Source of the DNA: JABAYQ01 sp018608925
Lineage (GTDB): Bacteria > Bacteroidota > Bacteroidia > Flavobacteriales > UBA7312
Assembly: GCA_037625715.1 (NCBI GenBank)
Contig: JASJHQ010000035.1
Location: 62,001-126,000, forward strand
Direction of reading: 5' to 3'
Length of the DNA stretch: 64,000 nucleotides
Shown one piece after another: positions 17,896 through 25,464 of this stretch. How positions within the stretch are numbered: position 1 is the first letter of the stretch; every line of letters begins with the position of its first letter. The notes beneath the pieces are model-generated. The model was not told the DNA's origin and did not search any database. It saw nothing but the letters and a program-made list of their open reading frames with translations. Position numbers and translations under genes: made by a program.

Positions 17896-17935
17896 AATAA
17901 AAACAGTTGCTTAATTAGCAACTGTTTTTATTTTT
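17896..17935. terminator. Bidirectional terminator shared by rpmE and pckA
   Basis: The 11-bp stem AAAACAGTTGC (17900-17910) / GCAACTGTTTT (17918-17928) has a 7-base loop and U-rich tails in both directions. The last codons and stop of pckA lie inside the right arm and loop. Confidence 0.92.
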
Positions 17936-19494
17936 GGAGCACTTGCTAATATTTCTTCATTAGCGAATTCTTTAAATTGCTCGAAATTCTTAACAAATAC
18001 TGTAGCTAATTCATTGGCTACTTTTTCGTATTCACTTTCGTCTGACCAAGTATTTTTCGCTTCTAATATCTCATTAGGTACTCCTTCACAATTTGTAGGA
18101 TAGTTAAGTCCGAAAATAGGATCCTTATTGTATTCCACATTATTTAGTTTCCCGTTTAATGCAGATGAAATCATAGCTCTTGTATATTTCAGACTAATTC
18201 TTTCTCCTGTTCCGTATTGTCCTCCTGACCAGCCAGTGTTAATAAGCCAAACATTTATATCGCCATCATTTAATTTATCACCAAGCAATTCTGCATATTT
18301 GGTAGGATGAAGCGGAAGGAAAGGAGCACCAAAACAAGCTGAAAAAGTAGTTTGCGGCTCATTTATCCCTTCTTCAGTACCAGCAATTTTTGCTGTATAT
18401 CCAGAAATGAAATGATACATTGCCTGACCAACGTCTAGTTTAGATATTGGAGGCAATACTCCAAACGCATCACACGTCAAGAAAAAGATATTTTTAGGTG
18501 AATCTCCTATTGAAGGATTTGCAATATTTCTGATATGATCAATAGGGTAACTAACTCTTGTGTTTTGAGTTACGGAAGTGTTTTCAAAATCAACAACATT
18601 GCTATTGTTTTTAAAACGAATATTTTCTAATAAAGCTCCAGGTTTAATTGCATTAAATATATCTGGTTCTTTTTCTTGACTTAGGTCAATGCATTTTGCG
18701 TAACAACCTCCTTCAAAGTTAAATACCGTATTGTCGCTCCATCCGTGTTCATCATCTCCAATTAAAAGACGATCTGGGTCAGCTGATAAAGTTGTTTTAC
18801 CGGTTCCTGAAAGTCCAAAGAAAATAGCAGTATCGCCTTCTTTGCCAATGTTTGCAGAGCAATGCATTGATAAAACATTCTTTTCATGAGGAAGTAGGAA
18901 GTTTAAAACAGAGAAAATTCCTTTTTTAATTTCTCCAGTATAACCTGTTCCACCAATTAAAATAATCTTTTTGGTGAAATTTATAATTGCAAAATTATGC
19001 TGTCTTGTACCATCAATTGCTGGGTCAGCTTTAAATGAAGGAACATTTAAGATTAACCAATCCTCTTTGAAGTCTTTAAGCTCTTCTTGAGTAGGTCTTA
19101 AGAACATATTATAAGCAAACATGTTTGACCATGGGTACTCATTAACAACTCTTATATTAAGCTTAAAATTAGAGTCGGCACAAGCGTAAGAGTCTCTTAC
19201 GTAAACTTCTTTATTTTCTAGGTGCTTACAAGCCTTATCGTATAACTTATCAAAGTTTTTTGAATCGAAAGGAATATTTACATCTCCCCACCAAACACTA
19301 TCTGTTGTTATATCATCTTTTACAACAAATCTATCTTTTGGAGAACGACCTGTAAACTCTCCAGTATCCACAGAAATTGCTCCTGTGTTAGTTTCTTTTG
19401 CTTGCTTTAAATTAATAGAAATTTCAGCAAGTTTTTCTGGTGATAAATTCCAATGAGAATCAGAATTATAAATACCATACTTTTCTAATGACAT
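17911..19494 (-). CDS. pckA: Phosphoenolpyruvate carboxykinase (ATP)
   Basis: Decarboxylates and phosphorylates oxaloacetate to PEP, the entry to gluconeogenesis. The 527-residue ATP-dependent form has the kinase-1a loop GLSGTGKTTLS, the kinase-2 metal site LIGDDEHGWSD, and FTGRSPKDRFVV near the N-terminus. NTGWSGGQYGTGERI in the C-terminal part completes the signature set. It is transcribed alone from a -7 box at 19520-19527. The terminator shared with rpmE overlaps its final codons. Confidence 0.97.
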   Translation of the reverse strand: MSLEKYGIYNSDSHWNLSPEKLAEISINLKQAKETNTGAISVDTGEFTGRSPKDRFVVKDDITTDSVWWGDVNIPFDSKNFDKLYDKACKHLENKEVYVRDSYACADSNFKLNIRVVNEYPWSNMFAYNMFLRPTQEELKDFKEDWLILNVPSFKADPAIDGTRQHNFAIINFTKKIILIGGTGYTGEIKKGIFSVLNFLLPHEKNVLSMHCSANIGKEGDTAIFFGLSGTGKTTLSADPDRLLIGDDEHGWSDNTVFNFEGGCYAKCIDLSQEKEPDIFNAIKPGALLENIRFKNNSNVVDFENTSVTQNTRVSYPIDHIRNIANPSIGDSPKNIFFLTCDAFGVLPPISKLDVGQAMYHFISGYTAKIAGTEEGINEPQTTFSACFGAPFLPLHPTKYAELLGDKLNDGDINVWLINTGWSGGQYGTGERISLKYTRAMISSALNGKLNNVEYNKDPIFGLNYPTNCEGVPNEILEAKNTWSDESEYEKVANELATVFVKNFEQFKEFANEEILASAPKIKTVAN

Positions 19495-19519
19495 ATGTTG
19501 TAGTAATAGTTAGCAGCAG

Positions 19520-19527
19520 CAAATTTA
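19520..19527 (-). promoter_or_regulatory. pckA promoter, -7 box TAAATTTG
   Basis: Exact TAnnTTTG match on the minus strand, 25 bases before the pckA ATG. A TTAG lies about 20 bases upstream of the box, a weak -33 candidate. Confidence 0.5.
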
Positions 19528-19586
19528 TAATTTATAATTGCCACTAAAAGTTTAATAAATACTTTTTTATTATTTTTTTTAACAAC

Positions 19587-19970
19587 CTATTTTTTATAAT
19601 TATATAATGATAAAAACAGGGCTACCCATGAGCCAATTAGAATTAAGCCGCCAATAGGAGTTACTGGCCATAAAAAAGTCGTTTTAAAAGCCAATAATTG
19701 TTGACAAGAAAGTAAATAAATTGAAAATGAAAAGCATACTATTCCAATAATAAATAATGAAGAAATTAATTTTTCAGATTTAATTTCCTCACTATTAAAA
19801 CCAATAATGATTAATGCTAAAGCATGAATCATTTGGTATCTTATGCCTGTGTCGAATGACTGAATCTGTTTAAGAGTTAAAATTTCGCTAATGCTATGTT
19901 TGAAAAATGCTCCTAAAACAATAGATGTTATCATTAAAATGATTCCGATTTTAATAGTTGATTTGTTCAT
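19587..19970 (-). CDS. DUF423 family membrane protein
   Basis: A 127-residue protein with about four membrane segments. The N-terminal GIILMITSIVLGAFFKHSI corresponds to the family's GAFGAH region, followed by FDTGIRYQMIHALALIIIGF. The C-terminal FLWPVTPIGGLILIGSWVAL is the typical last block. Function is unknown. It is transcribed on its own, divergent from the saccharopine dehydrogenase-like gene. The 92-base gap to pckA is AT-rich with T-runs and holds the pckA promoter. Confidence 0.85.
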   Translation of the reverse strand: MNKSTIKIGIILMITSIVLGAFFKHSISEILTLKQIQSFDTGIRYQMIHALALIIIGFNSEEIKSEKLISSLFIIGIVCFSFSIYLLSCQQLLAFKTTFLWPVTPIGGLILIGSWVALFLSLYNYKK

Positions 19971-20030
19971 ATATTTTTTGAATGTATTATATGCTAAATT
20001 ACATATCTTAGCTTTTTAATAACAAGTATT

Positions 20031-21347
20031 ATGAAACAAATTTTAGTGGTCGGAGCAGGTCGTTCAGCTTCCTCTTTAATAGAATATTTAGTAAGCCGTG
20101 CTGCTAAAAATAATTGGTTTGTAGTTGTTGCTGACTATGATTTGAAATTATCAGAATCTAAAGTTTCCAATTCGGAAAACTCATCAGCTATTTCATTTGA
20201 TGTTAACAACAAAGAGCAAAGAGAGAAAATGGTTTCTAGCTCAGAATTGGTTGTTTCAATGCTTCCGGCTCACATGCATATATTGCTTGCTAGTGACTGT
20301 ATTAAGTTTGGTAAAAATATGGTTACAGCTTCTTATGTTTCTGACCAAATTAAGAGTCTTCATAATCAAGCAATCGAAAAAGACATTATTATTTTAAATG
20401 AAATAGGTCTAGATCCTGGGATTGATCATATGTCTGCTAAAAAGATGATTGACAAAGTACATGAAAAAGGTGGTGAAATTAATAGTTTTAAGTCTTTTTG
20501 TGGCGGATTGGTTGCTCCTGAGTTTGATAATAATCCTTGGAATTATAAATTTACATGGAACCCTAGAAATGTAGTTTTAGCTGGTCAGTCTACTGCTATG
20601 TACATTCATAATAGAGAATATAAATATATACCATACCACAGCCTTTTCACTAGAATTGAAGAAGTAGAGATTTTAAGCGAAGGAGTTTTCGAAGCTTACG
20701 CAAATAGAGATTCTCTTTCTTATAGAGAGATTTATGATCTTCCTAATATTGCAACAATGTTGAGAGGTACACTTAGAAAAAAAGGATTTTGTAGTGCTTG
20801 GAATATTTTTGTACAACTAGGAATGACCGATGATAGCTTTCAAATCTCTAATTCAGATAATATGACTTGGAGATCGTTTTTGAATTCTTTTCTTGATTAT
20901 GATGATCAACATTCTGTAGAACAAAAGCTGATTAATAATTTATCAGTTACTGATGAAGAATTAAAAAAATTAGAGTGGTTAGGTATTTTAAGTGAGGAGA
21001 GAATTAATCTTTCTAAAGGTACTCCAGCTCAGTTTTTACAAGAATTGCTAGAGTCTAAATTGAATCTTGATAAAGGCGATAAGGATATGATAGTAATGCA
21101 GCATCAGCTCGAATTTACCATTTCAAATCAATCTAAAAAATTAACATCTTCATTAGTCTTGAAGGGAGTTGATGATTTGAATACGGCAATGAGTATGACT
21201 GTAGGTCTTCCTGTTGCAATAGCAACCGAACTTATTTTAAATAATAAAATTTCTAAAAAGGGAGTAGTTATTCCAATTCATAAAGAAATTTACAATCCTG
21301 TATTAGAAAAGTTAAAAGAATTTGGAATTGAGTTTATAGAGGAATAG
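20031..21347 (+). CDS. Saccharopine dehydrogenase family oxidoreductase
   Basis: A 438-residue protein resembling saccharopine reductase (LYS9 type). It has a Rossmann N-terminus with ILVVGAGRSASSLIEYLVSRAA, the MVTASYVSDQIKSLHNQA region, and the family motif ILNEIGLDPGIDHMSAKKMID. DapA and DapF encoded elsewhere in the window show that DAP is made, so lysine biosynthesis by aminoadipate is unlikely and another substrate or lysine catabolism is possible. No lysine-ketoglutarate reductase partner is seen nearby. It ends one base from the converging tRNA methyltransferase gene. Confidence 0.85.
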   Translation: MKQILVVGAGRSASSLIEYLVSRAAKNNWFVVVADYDLKLSESKVSNSENSSAISFDVNNKEQREKMVSSSELVVSMLPAHMHILLASDCIKFGKNMVTASYVSDQIKSLHNQAIEKDIIILNEIGLDPGIDHMSAKKMIDKVHEKGGEINSFKSFCGGLVAPEFDNNPWNYKFTWNPRNVVLAGQSTAMYIHNREYKYIPYHSLFTRIEEVEILSEGVFEAYANRDSLSYREIYDLPNIATMLRGTLRKKGFCSAWNIFVQLGMTDDSFQISNSDNMTWRSFLNSFLDYDDQHSVEQKLINNLSVTDEELKKLEWLGILSEERINLSKGTPAQFLQELLESKLNLDKGDKDMIVMQHQLEFTISNQSKKLTSSLVLKGVDDLNTAMSMTVGLPVAIATELILNNKISKKGVVIPIHKEIYNPVLEKLKEFGIEFIEE

Positions 21348-21348
21348 T

Positions 21349-22044
21349 CTAAAAGTGAAGATAAAAATCTTTACATAGACTTATGTATTCATCAGTATAT
21401 TGGTGTCTTGCGTGTTCTATTGTTAATGATTCCTCTTTTACTTCTTGTTTTTTTCTAGAAATTTCCATTAGTACGCGTTTTACCTGACTATCCTGATTTC
21501 CCTTTACTAAACAAATTCTATTAATATATAAGGGGATATTGTCGATAGTCTTTTTAATTCCATCGATTTGGTCAAAAGGAAGAACTAAAGCTATAATGCC
21601 ATCTTCATTAAGTAAATTTCCACTTTTATTTATTAGGTCATTTATATGAAGTGAATCATCGTGTCTGGCTAATTTCCTTTTATTGGAATTTGGTTTAGTT
21701 GTTCCATTGAAAAAGGGAGGGTTACTCACTATAAGATCAAATTTTTGCTTCGTTTGAAAATCTAAAAATGATTGGTGAAAAGACTGCAATCTATTGCTCC
21801 ATTCTGATTGGTTAAAGTTGAAACTACTTTCTAGGGCTGCATCTTCATTTATTTCAATAGAATAGATTTTTGCCTTGTTAAATCTTTGAGCCATCATTAA
21901 TGAGATTAACCCAGTGCCAGAGCCAATGTCTAAAATGGTTTTAGGATTTAATGGGCTTACCCAAGCACCAATAAGCACGCCATCAGTACCAACCTTCATA
22001 GCAGAATTTTCTTGACGAATGGAGAATTGTTTGAAGCGAAACAA
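21349..22044 (-). CDS. tRNA1(Val) (adenine37-N6)-methyltransferase-like
   Basis: A 231-residue class I SAM methyltransferase of the TrmN6/YfiC type. The N-terminal FRFKQFSIRQENSAMKVGTDGVLIGAW is highly characteristic. Motif I is ILDIGSGTGLISLMMAQR, and the catalytic motif VSNPPF marks an amino-group N6-adenine transferase. The expected product is m6A37 in tRNA1-Val. It is the last gene of the minus-strand unit gap / membrane protein / methyltransferase, with one base between genes. Confidence 0.88.
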   Translation of the reverse strand: MFRFKQFSIRQENSAMKVGTDGVLIGAWVSPLNPKTILDIGSGTGLISLMMAQRFNKAKIYSIEINEDAALESSFNFNQSEWSNRLQSFHQSFLDFQTKQKFDLIVSNPPFFNGTTKPNSNKRKLARHDDSLHINDLINKSGNLLNEDGIIALVLPFDQIDGIKKTIDNIPLYINRICLVKGNQDSQVKRVLMEISRKKQEVKEESLTIEHARHQYTDEYISLCKDFYLHF

Positions 22045-22045
22045 G

Positions 22046-22621
22046 CTATACTTTTTTAAAGGATCTTATTAGAAAGAAAATAACTAATAACTCAATTACT
22101 AATAATGGGAAATGAATTTGATATACTTTTATTTTATTGTCATAGAACAAGGGAAAATTTTCCATTGTTTTATAGAAGAAATAAGAAATTACCATTCCTA
22201 ATAAATAACCGAATTGTTTAGCGGAATCTACTTTAGTTAAAACCTTTTCATTCCTAATAACTAATGTTTCAGCTCGTACTAAATAAGAGCCAAATATAAA
22301 AGTTAGCTGATAGCCAATGTAAATACTAAGGGATGTGTAGATGTTATAAGAAAAAATAAGAAAGCCCATTACCATCAGTAAAACAACAATTTCAACTAAT
22401 AATGAGATTCTGAAAAAATAATATTCGTTTAGAATTTTATTGTAAAAATTCGCAATTATTAGAGTAGCGACAGCTAAAAAAATACCACCAGCAGAAAATA
22501 AAGAAGGGTCTAAAGTATCATATATAGTAAATACGGATCCTATTGAAACTCCCAGAAATAAAGAATTAAAAAACTTGTATAAAACAAATGAAAATGTGTC
22601 TAATTTTAGCTTTTGAAGCAT
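22046..22621 (-). CDS. Membrane protein of unknown function, possibly half of an MFS-like transporter
   Basis: A 191-residue protein with five or six hydrophobic segments: about residues 14-33, 38-57, 68-90, 92-108, 133-150 and 170-186. There are short charged loops and a cluster of basic residues at the C-terminus. I recognise no family. The pattern resembles one six-helix bundle of an MFS transporter, but no second half lies beside it. It sits one base from the flanking gap and tRNA methyltransferase genes, so it is co-transcribed with them. Confidence 0.6.
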   Translation of the reverse strand: MLQKLKLDTFSFVLYKFFNSLFLGVSIGSVFTIYDTLDPSLFSAGGIFLAVATLIIANFYNKILNEYYFFRISLLVEIVVLLMVMGFLIFSYNIYTSLSIYIGYQLTFIFGSYLVRAETLVIRNEKVLTKVDSAKQFGYLLGMVISYFFYKTMENFPLFYDNKIKVYQIHFPLLVIELLVIFFLIRSFKKV

Positions 22622-22622
22622 A

Positions 22623-24062
22623 TTAGTAGTAACATTTTCTTCTTACTTTAGCAATATATTTTGCTAACCTTACAACTTGCCTTGTATATCCGTACTCGTT
22701 GTCGTACCATACGTAGAGAACAATTGAATGACCGTCATTTGAAACCTGAGTAGCAGGACTATCATAAATTGATGCACAGCTATCTCCAACAATATCGCTA
22801 GAAACCAATTCGTTAGAAACAGAATATCTTATTTGTTCTATTAATTCTGAAGAATGAGCTGCTTTTCTAATTATATTATTTATTCCTTCAAGACTTGTTT
22901 TATTTTTAACATTTAGGTTCAGTATAACCAATGATCCGTTAGGCGTAGGAACTCTAATTGCGCTTGAGGTTAGTTTGTTGTTTAGCGATGGGATTGCTTT
23001 AGTAACTGCTTTTCCTGCGCCAGTTTCCGTAATTACCATGTTTAGGGCTGCTGCTCTTCCTCTTCGGTATTTACTATGCATATTGTCTACTAAGTTTTGA
23101 TCATTAGTATATGCGTGAATAGTTTCGATATGTCCTTTTTCAATTTCTAGTTCTTTTTCTACTACTTCAAGAATAGGAGTAATTGCATTTGTAGTACAAG
23201 AAGCAGCGGAGAAAATATGTTCGTTTTCAATATCTACATTGTGGTTTACTCCAAAAACAATATTTGGAATTCCTTTACCAGGTGCAGTTAATAAAACCTT
23301 TGACACACCTTTAGATTGCAAATGTAGATTAAGTGCTTCTTTATCTCTAAATGCTCCAGTGTTGTCAATCACTAATGCATTATTGATGTTGTAATCGTTG
23401 TAATTTATTTCAGAAGGATTTTTGGCAGTTATAAAATGTATTGTTCTACCATTTATAATTAAAGAATTGTTTTCTGGGTCTTCAATAATTTCTGCACTAA
23501 ACTTACCATGAACAGAATCTGTTTTTAATAAAGAAGCTCTTTTAGTTATATCTTCAGCAGAGTTGCTTCTAGTAACAATAGCTCTTAATCTTAGTTGTCC
23601 GCCCGAACCTGCTTGAGAAAGCAATTCTCTAGCAACTAATCTCCCAATTCTACCAAATCCGTAAAGAACCACATCCTTTGGCTCTAGAGCTTTATTGTCT
23701 AAAAAATCAACAAGTTTTGATTTTACAAAGTCGTCAGTAGATTTGAAATTTGTTTTTTCATCATTCCACTGTACGGCTAGTTTGCCAATGTCAATTTTTC
23801 CGTATTTTATTTTTAAACCTAAAATTGCATTTGCAATTGCATAAGTATCTTGAACTGAAATGGTTTTTCCATTTGGAATTTGAGAATACTCATGTAGTTT
23901 TAAAATTTCTGTATTCGATTGATCTACAAGTTTATTTCTGAATAAAACTAACTCTGTTGAAAATTCTAATAACAAATTCCCGATCACGTTAGATAAGGAT
24001 ACGGCTGTTTTCTCTTTGATAATCCAATTATCGAGTTGTTGTTCGTAGTTTTGTATGTTCAT
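22623..24062 (-). CDS. gap: Glyceraldehyde-3-phosphate dehydrogenase, N-terminally extended
   Basis: Oxidises glyceraldehyde-3-phosphate to 1,3-bisphosphoglycerate or runs in reverse. It has 479 residues from the ATG at 24062: an N-terminal extension of about 140 residues, then the Rossmann domain with YGFGRIGRLVARELL, the catalytic Cys289 in SAASCTTNAITP, and the C-terminal YDNEYGYTRQVVRL. This long form is common in Flavobacteriia next to classical GAPDH. An upstream in-frame ATG at 24134 is unlikely because a good -7 box (24087-24094) lies between the two. Coenzyme preference is not evident. Confidence 0.93.
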   Translation of the reverse strand: MNIQNYEQQLDNWIIKEKTAVSLSNVIGNLLLEFSTELVLFRNKLVDQSNTEILKLHEYSQIPNGKTISVQDTYAIANAILGLKIKYGKIDIGKLAVQWNDEKTNFKSTDDFVKSKLVDFLDNKALEPKDVVLYGFGRIGRLVARELLSQAGSGGQLRLRAIVTRSNSAEDITKRASLLKTDSVHGKFSAEIIEDPENNSLIINGRTIHFITAKNPSEINYNDYNINNALVIDNTGAFRDKEALNLHLQSKGVSKVLLTAPGKGIPNIVFGVNHNVDIENEHIFSAASCTTNAITPILEVVEKELEIEKGHIETIHAYTNDQNLVDNMHSKYRRGRAAALNMVITETGAGKAVTKAIPSLNNKLTSSAIRVPTPNGSLVILNLNVKNKTSLEGINNIIRKAAHSSELIEQIRYSVSNELVSSDIVGDSCASIYDSPATQVSNDGHSIVLYVWYDNEYGYTRQVVRLAKYIAKVRRKCYY

Positions 24063-24086
24063 CAGGTTATTTGGTTTTATAAAATG

Positions 24087-24094
24087 CAAATTTA
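24087..24094 (-). promoter_or_regulatory. gap promoter, -7 box TAAATTTG
   Basis: Exact TAnnTTTG followed by CA on the minus strand, 24 bases before the ATG at 24062. Its position rules against the longer reading frame from 24134. Confidence 0.6.
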
Positions 24095-24166
24095 ATTTTT
24101 TTAATATCATTACTTTAATTTTTATAAAAAACATAGCTTAAATTATTAGTTCTTAATCTGATTGGT

Positions 24167-24174
24167 TAAATTTG
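24167..24174 (+). promoter_or_regulatory. dapF -7 box TAAATTTG abutting the start codon
   Basis: Exact TAnnTTTG match ending 4 bases before the dapF ATG. If used at normal spacing, transcription would begin at or within a base or two of the ATG, making a leaderless mRNA. Confidence 0.5.
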
Positions 24175-24178
24175 AAAA

Positions 24179-24955
24179 ATGAATACTAAGTTTACTAAAT
24201 ATCAAGGAGCAGGTAATGATTTTGTTATTATTGATGATCGAAAAGAAATTTTTGACATTAATAATAATTTGATGATTAAGAAGATTTGTGACAGAAGATA
24301 TGGAGTGGGAGCAGACGGATTAATTCTTCTTAAAAATCATTCTAAGTATGATTTTGAGATGATATATTTTAATGCTGATGGGTTTTTAGGATCTATGTGT
24401 GGAAATGGAGGAAGGTGTATTGTCGATTTTGCTAAAAGTCTTTCAATATTCGACAAAGATTGTTCTTTTTTAGCTGCTGATGGATCGCATTATGCTAGCT
24501 GGAACCATCAAAATGTGTCCTTAAAAATGAATGATGTAAAGTTTATTGAAAGCAATAACGAATTCTCTTTTTTAGATACTGGTTCTCCACATTATGTAGA
24601 GCAAGTCGAAAATCTAGAAAAGATGGATGTATTTAAAAAAGGATCGGAAATAAGAAATAATGATCGATTCAAAAAAGAAGGGACGAATGTAAATTTCATT
24701 GAGTTAAAAGAGGGTGTTTTAAATATTAGAACTTTTGAAAGAGGGGTAGAAGATGAAACTCTAGCTTGCGGGACTGGTACAGTTGCTAGTGTATTAGCAT
24801 TGCATAATTGGGGTATTAGTTTTGAAAGGCCTCTTTGTGTGAATGCTAAAGGAGGTAAATTAAAAGTTGATTTTAAATTTGAAAACAGAATTTATTCGGA
24901 CGTATTTTTAATAGGTCCAGCTAATTCGGTTTATAAAGGAAATATAGAATGTTAA
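24179..24955 (+). CDS. dapF: Diaminopimelate epimerase
   Basis: Interconverts LL- and meso-diaminopimelate for peptidoglycan and lysine. The 258 residues are in two mirror-like domains. The two catalytic cysteines are visible as Cys74 in SMCGNGGRC and Cys197 in LACGTGTVAS. The N-terminal FTKYQGAGNDFVIIDD is the canonical start, which fixes the ATG at 24179. It overlaps the following acetyltransferase gene by 7 bases and begins a five-gene plus-strand unit to 29757. Confidence 0.97.
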   Translation: MNTKFTKYQGAGNDFVIIDDRKEIFDINNNLMIKKICDRRYGVGADGLILLKNHSKYDFEMIYFNADGFLGSMCGNGGRCIVDFAKSLSIFDKDCSFLAADGSHYASWNHQNVSLKMNDVKFIESNNEFSFLDTGSPHYVEQVENLEKMDVFKKGSEIRNNDRFKKEGTNVNFIELKEGVLNIRTFERGVEDETLACGTGTVASVLALHNWGISFERPLCVNAKGGKLKVDFKFENRIYSDVFLIGPANSVYKGNIEC

Positions 24956-25464
24956 AAGGAGAAAATATAAACATGAGAGCTTTAGAGCCCTCAGATTTAG
25001 AATTGTTATACCAATGGGAAAATGATTCTTCTATCTGGAAGGTTAGTCAGACTTTAACGCCATATTCTAAACATATTTTAACTCAGTTTTTAGAAACTGC
25101 CCACCTTGATATTTTCACTACAAAACAACTTAGGTTGATGATTATTAAAGAAGGTGTTTCTATTGGAACTATTGAGCTATTTGATTATGACCCAGTAAAT
25201 TCTCGAGCTGGTATTGGTATTCTAATCGCTCAAGAGAATGAAAGAAGAAAGGGATATGCTAAAGAAGCGCTCGGATTAATGATCGAATATGCTTTCAAGC
25301 ATTTAAAAATCAACCAATTATATTGCAATATTTCTTCTTCAAATAAGATAAGTTTAAACCTTTTTAGTTCCCTTGACTTCATTTTAGTAGGAGTAAAGAA
25401 AAAGTGGAATAAAACTAGTGTTGGTTGGGAGGATGAGTTATTATTTCAATTGTTGTGCGACTAG
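24949..25464 (+). CDS. GNAT family N-acetyltransferase (RimJ/RimL type)
   Basis: A 171-residue GNAT protein. The N-terminus MLKGENINMRALEPSDLELLYQWENDSSIW is the RimJ/RimL/SpeG-like opening. The acetyl-CoA-binding motif lies near residues 95-110 (IAQENERRKGYAKEAL), followed by the LFSSLDFILVGVKKKW strand. The substrate could be an N-terminal amino group, a polyamine or a small amine; sequence alone does not decide. It overlaps dapF at its start and the cytochrome gene by 10 bases at its end. Confidence 0.85.
   Translation: MLKGENINMRALEPSDLELLYQWENDSSIWKVSQTLTPYSKHILTQFLETAHLDIFTTKQLRLMIIKEGVSIGTIELFDYDPVNSRAGIGILIAQENERRKGYAKEALGLMIEYAFKHLKINQLYCNISSSNKISLNLFSSLDFILVGVKKKWNKTSVGWEDELLFQLLCD

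Noticed and set aside
24063..24134. Upstream in-frame ATG for GAPDH at 24134
   Set aside because: The extra 24 residues have no family similarity and the -7 promoter box lies within them.
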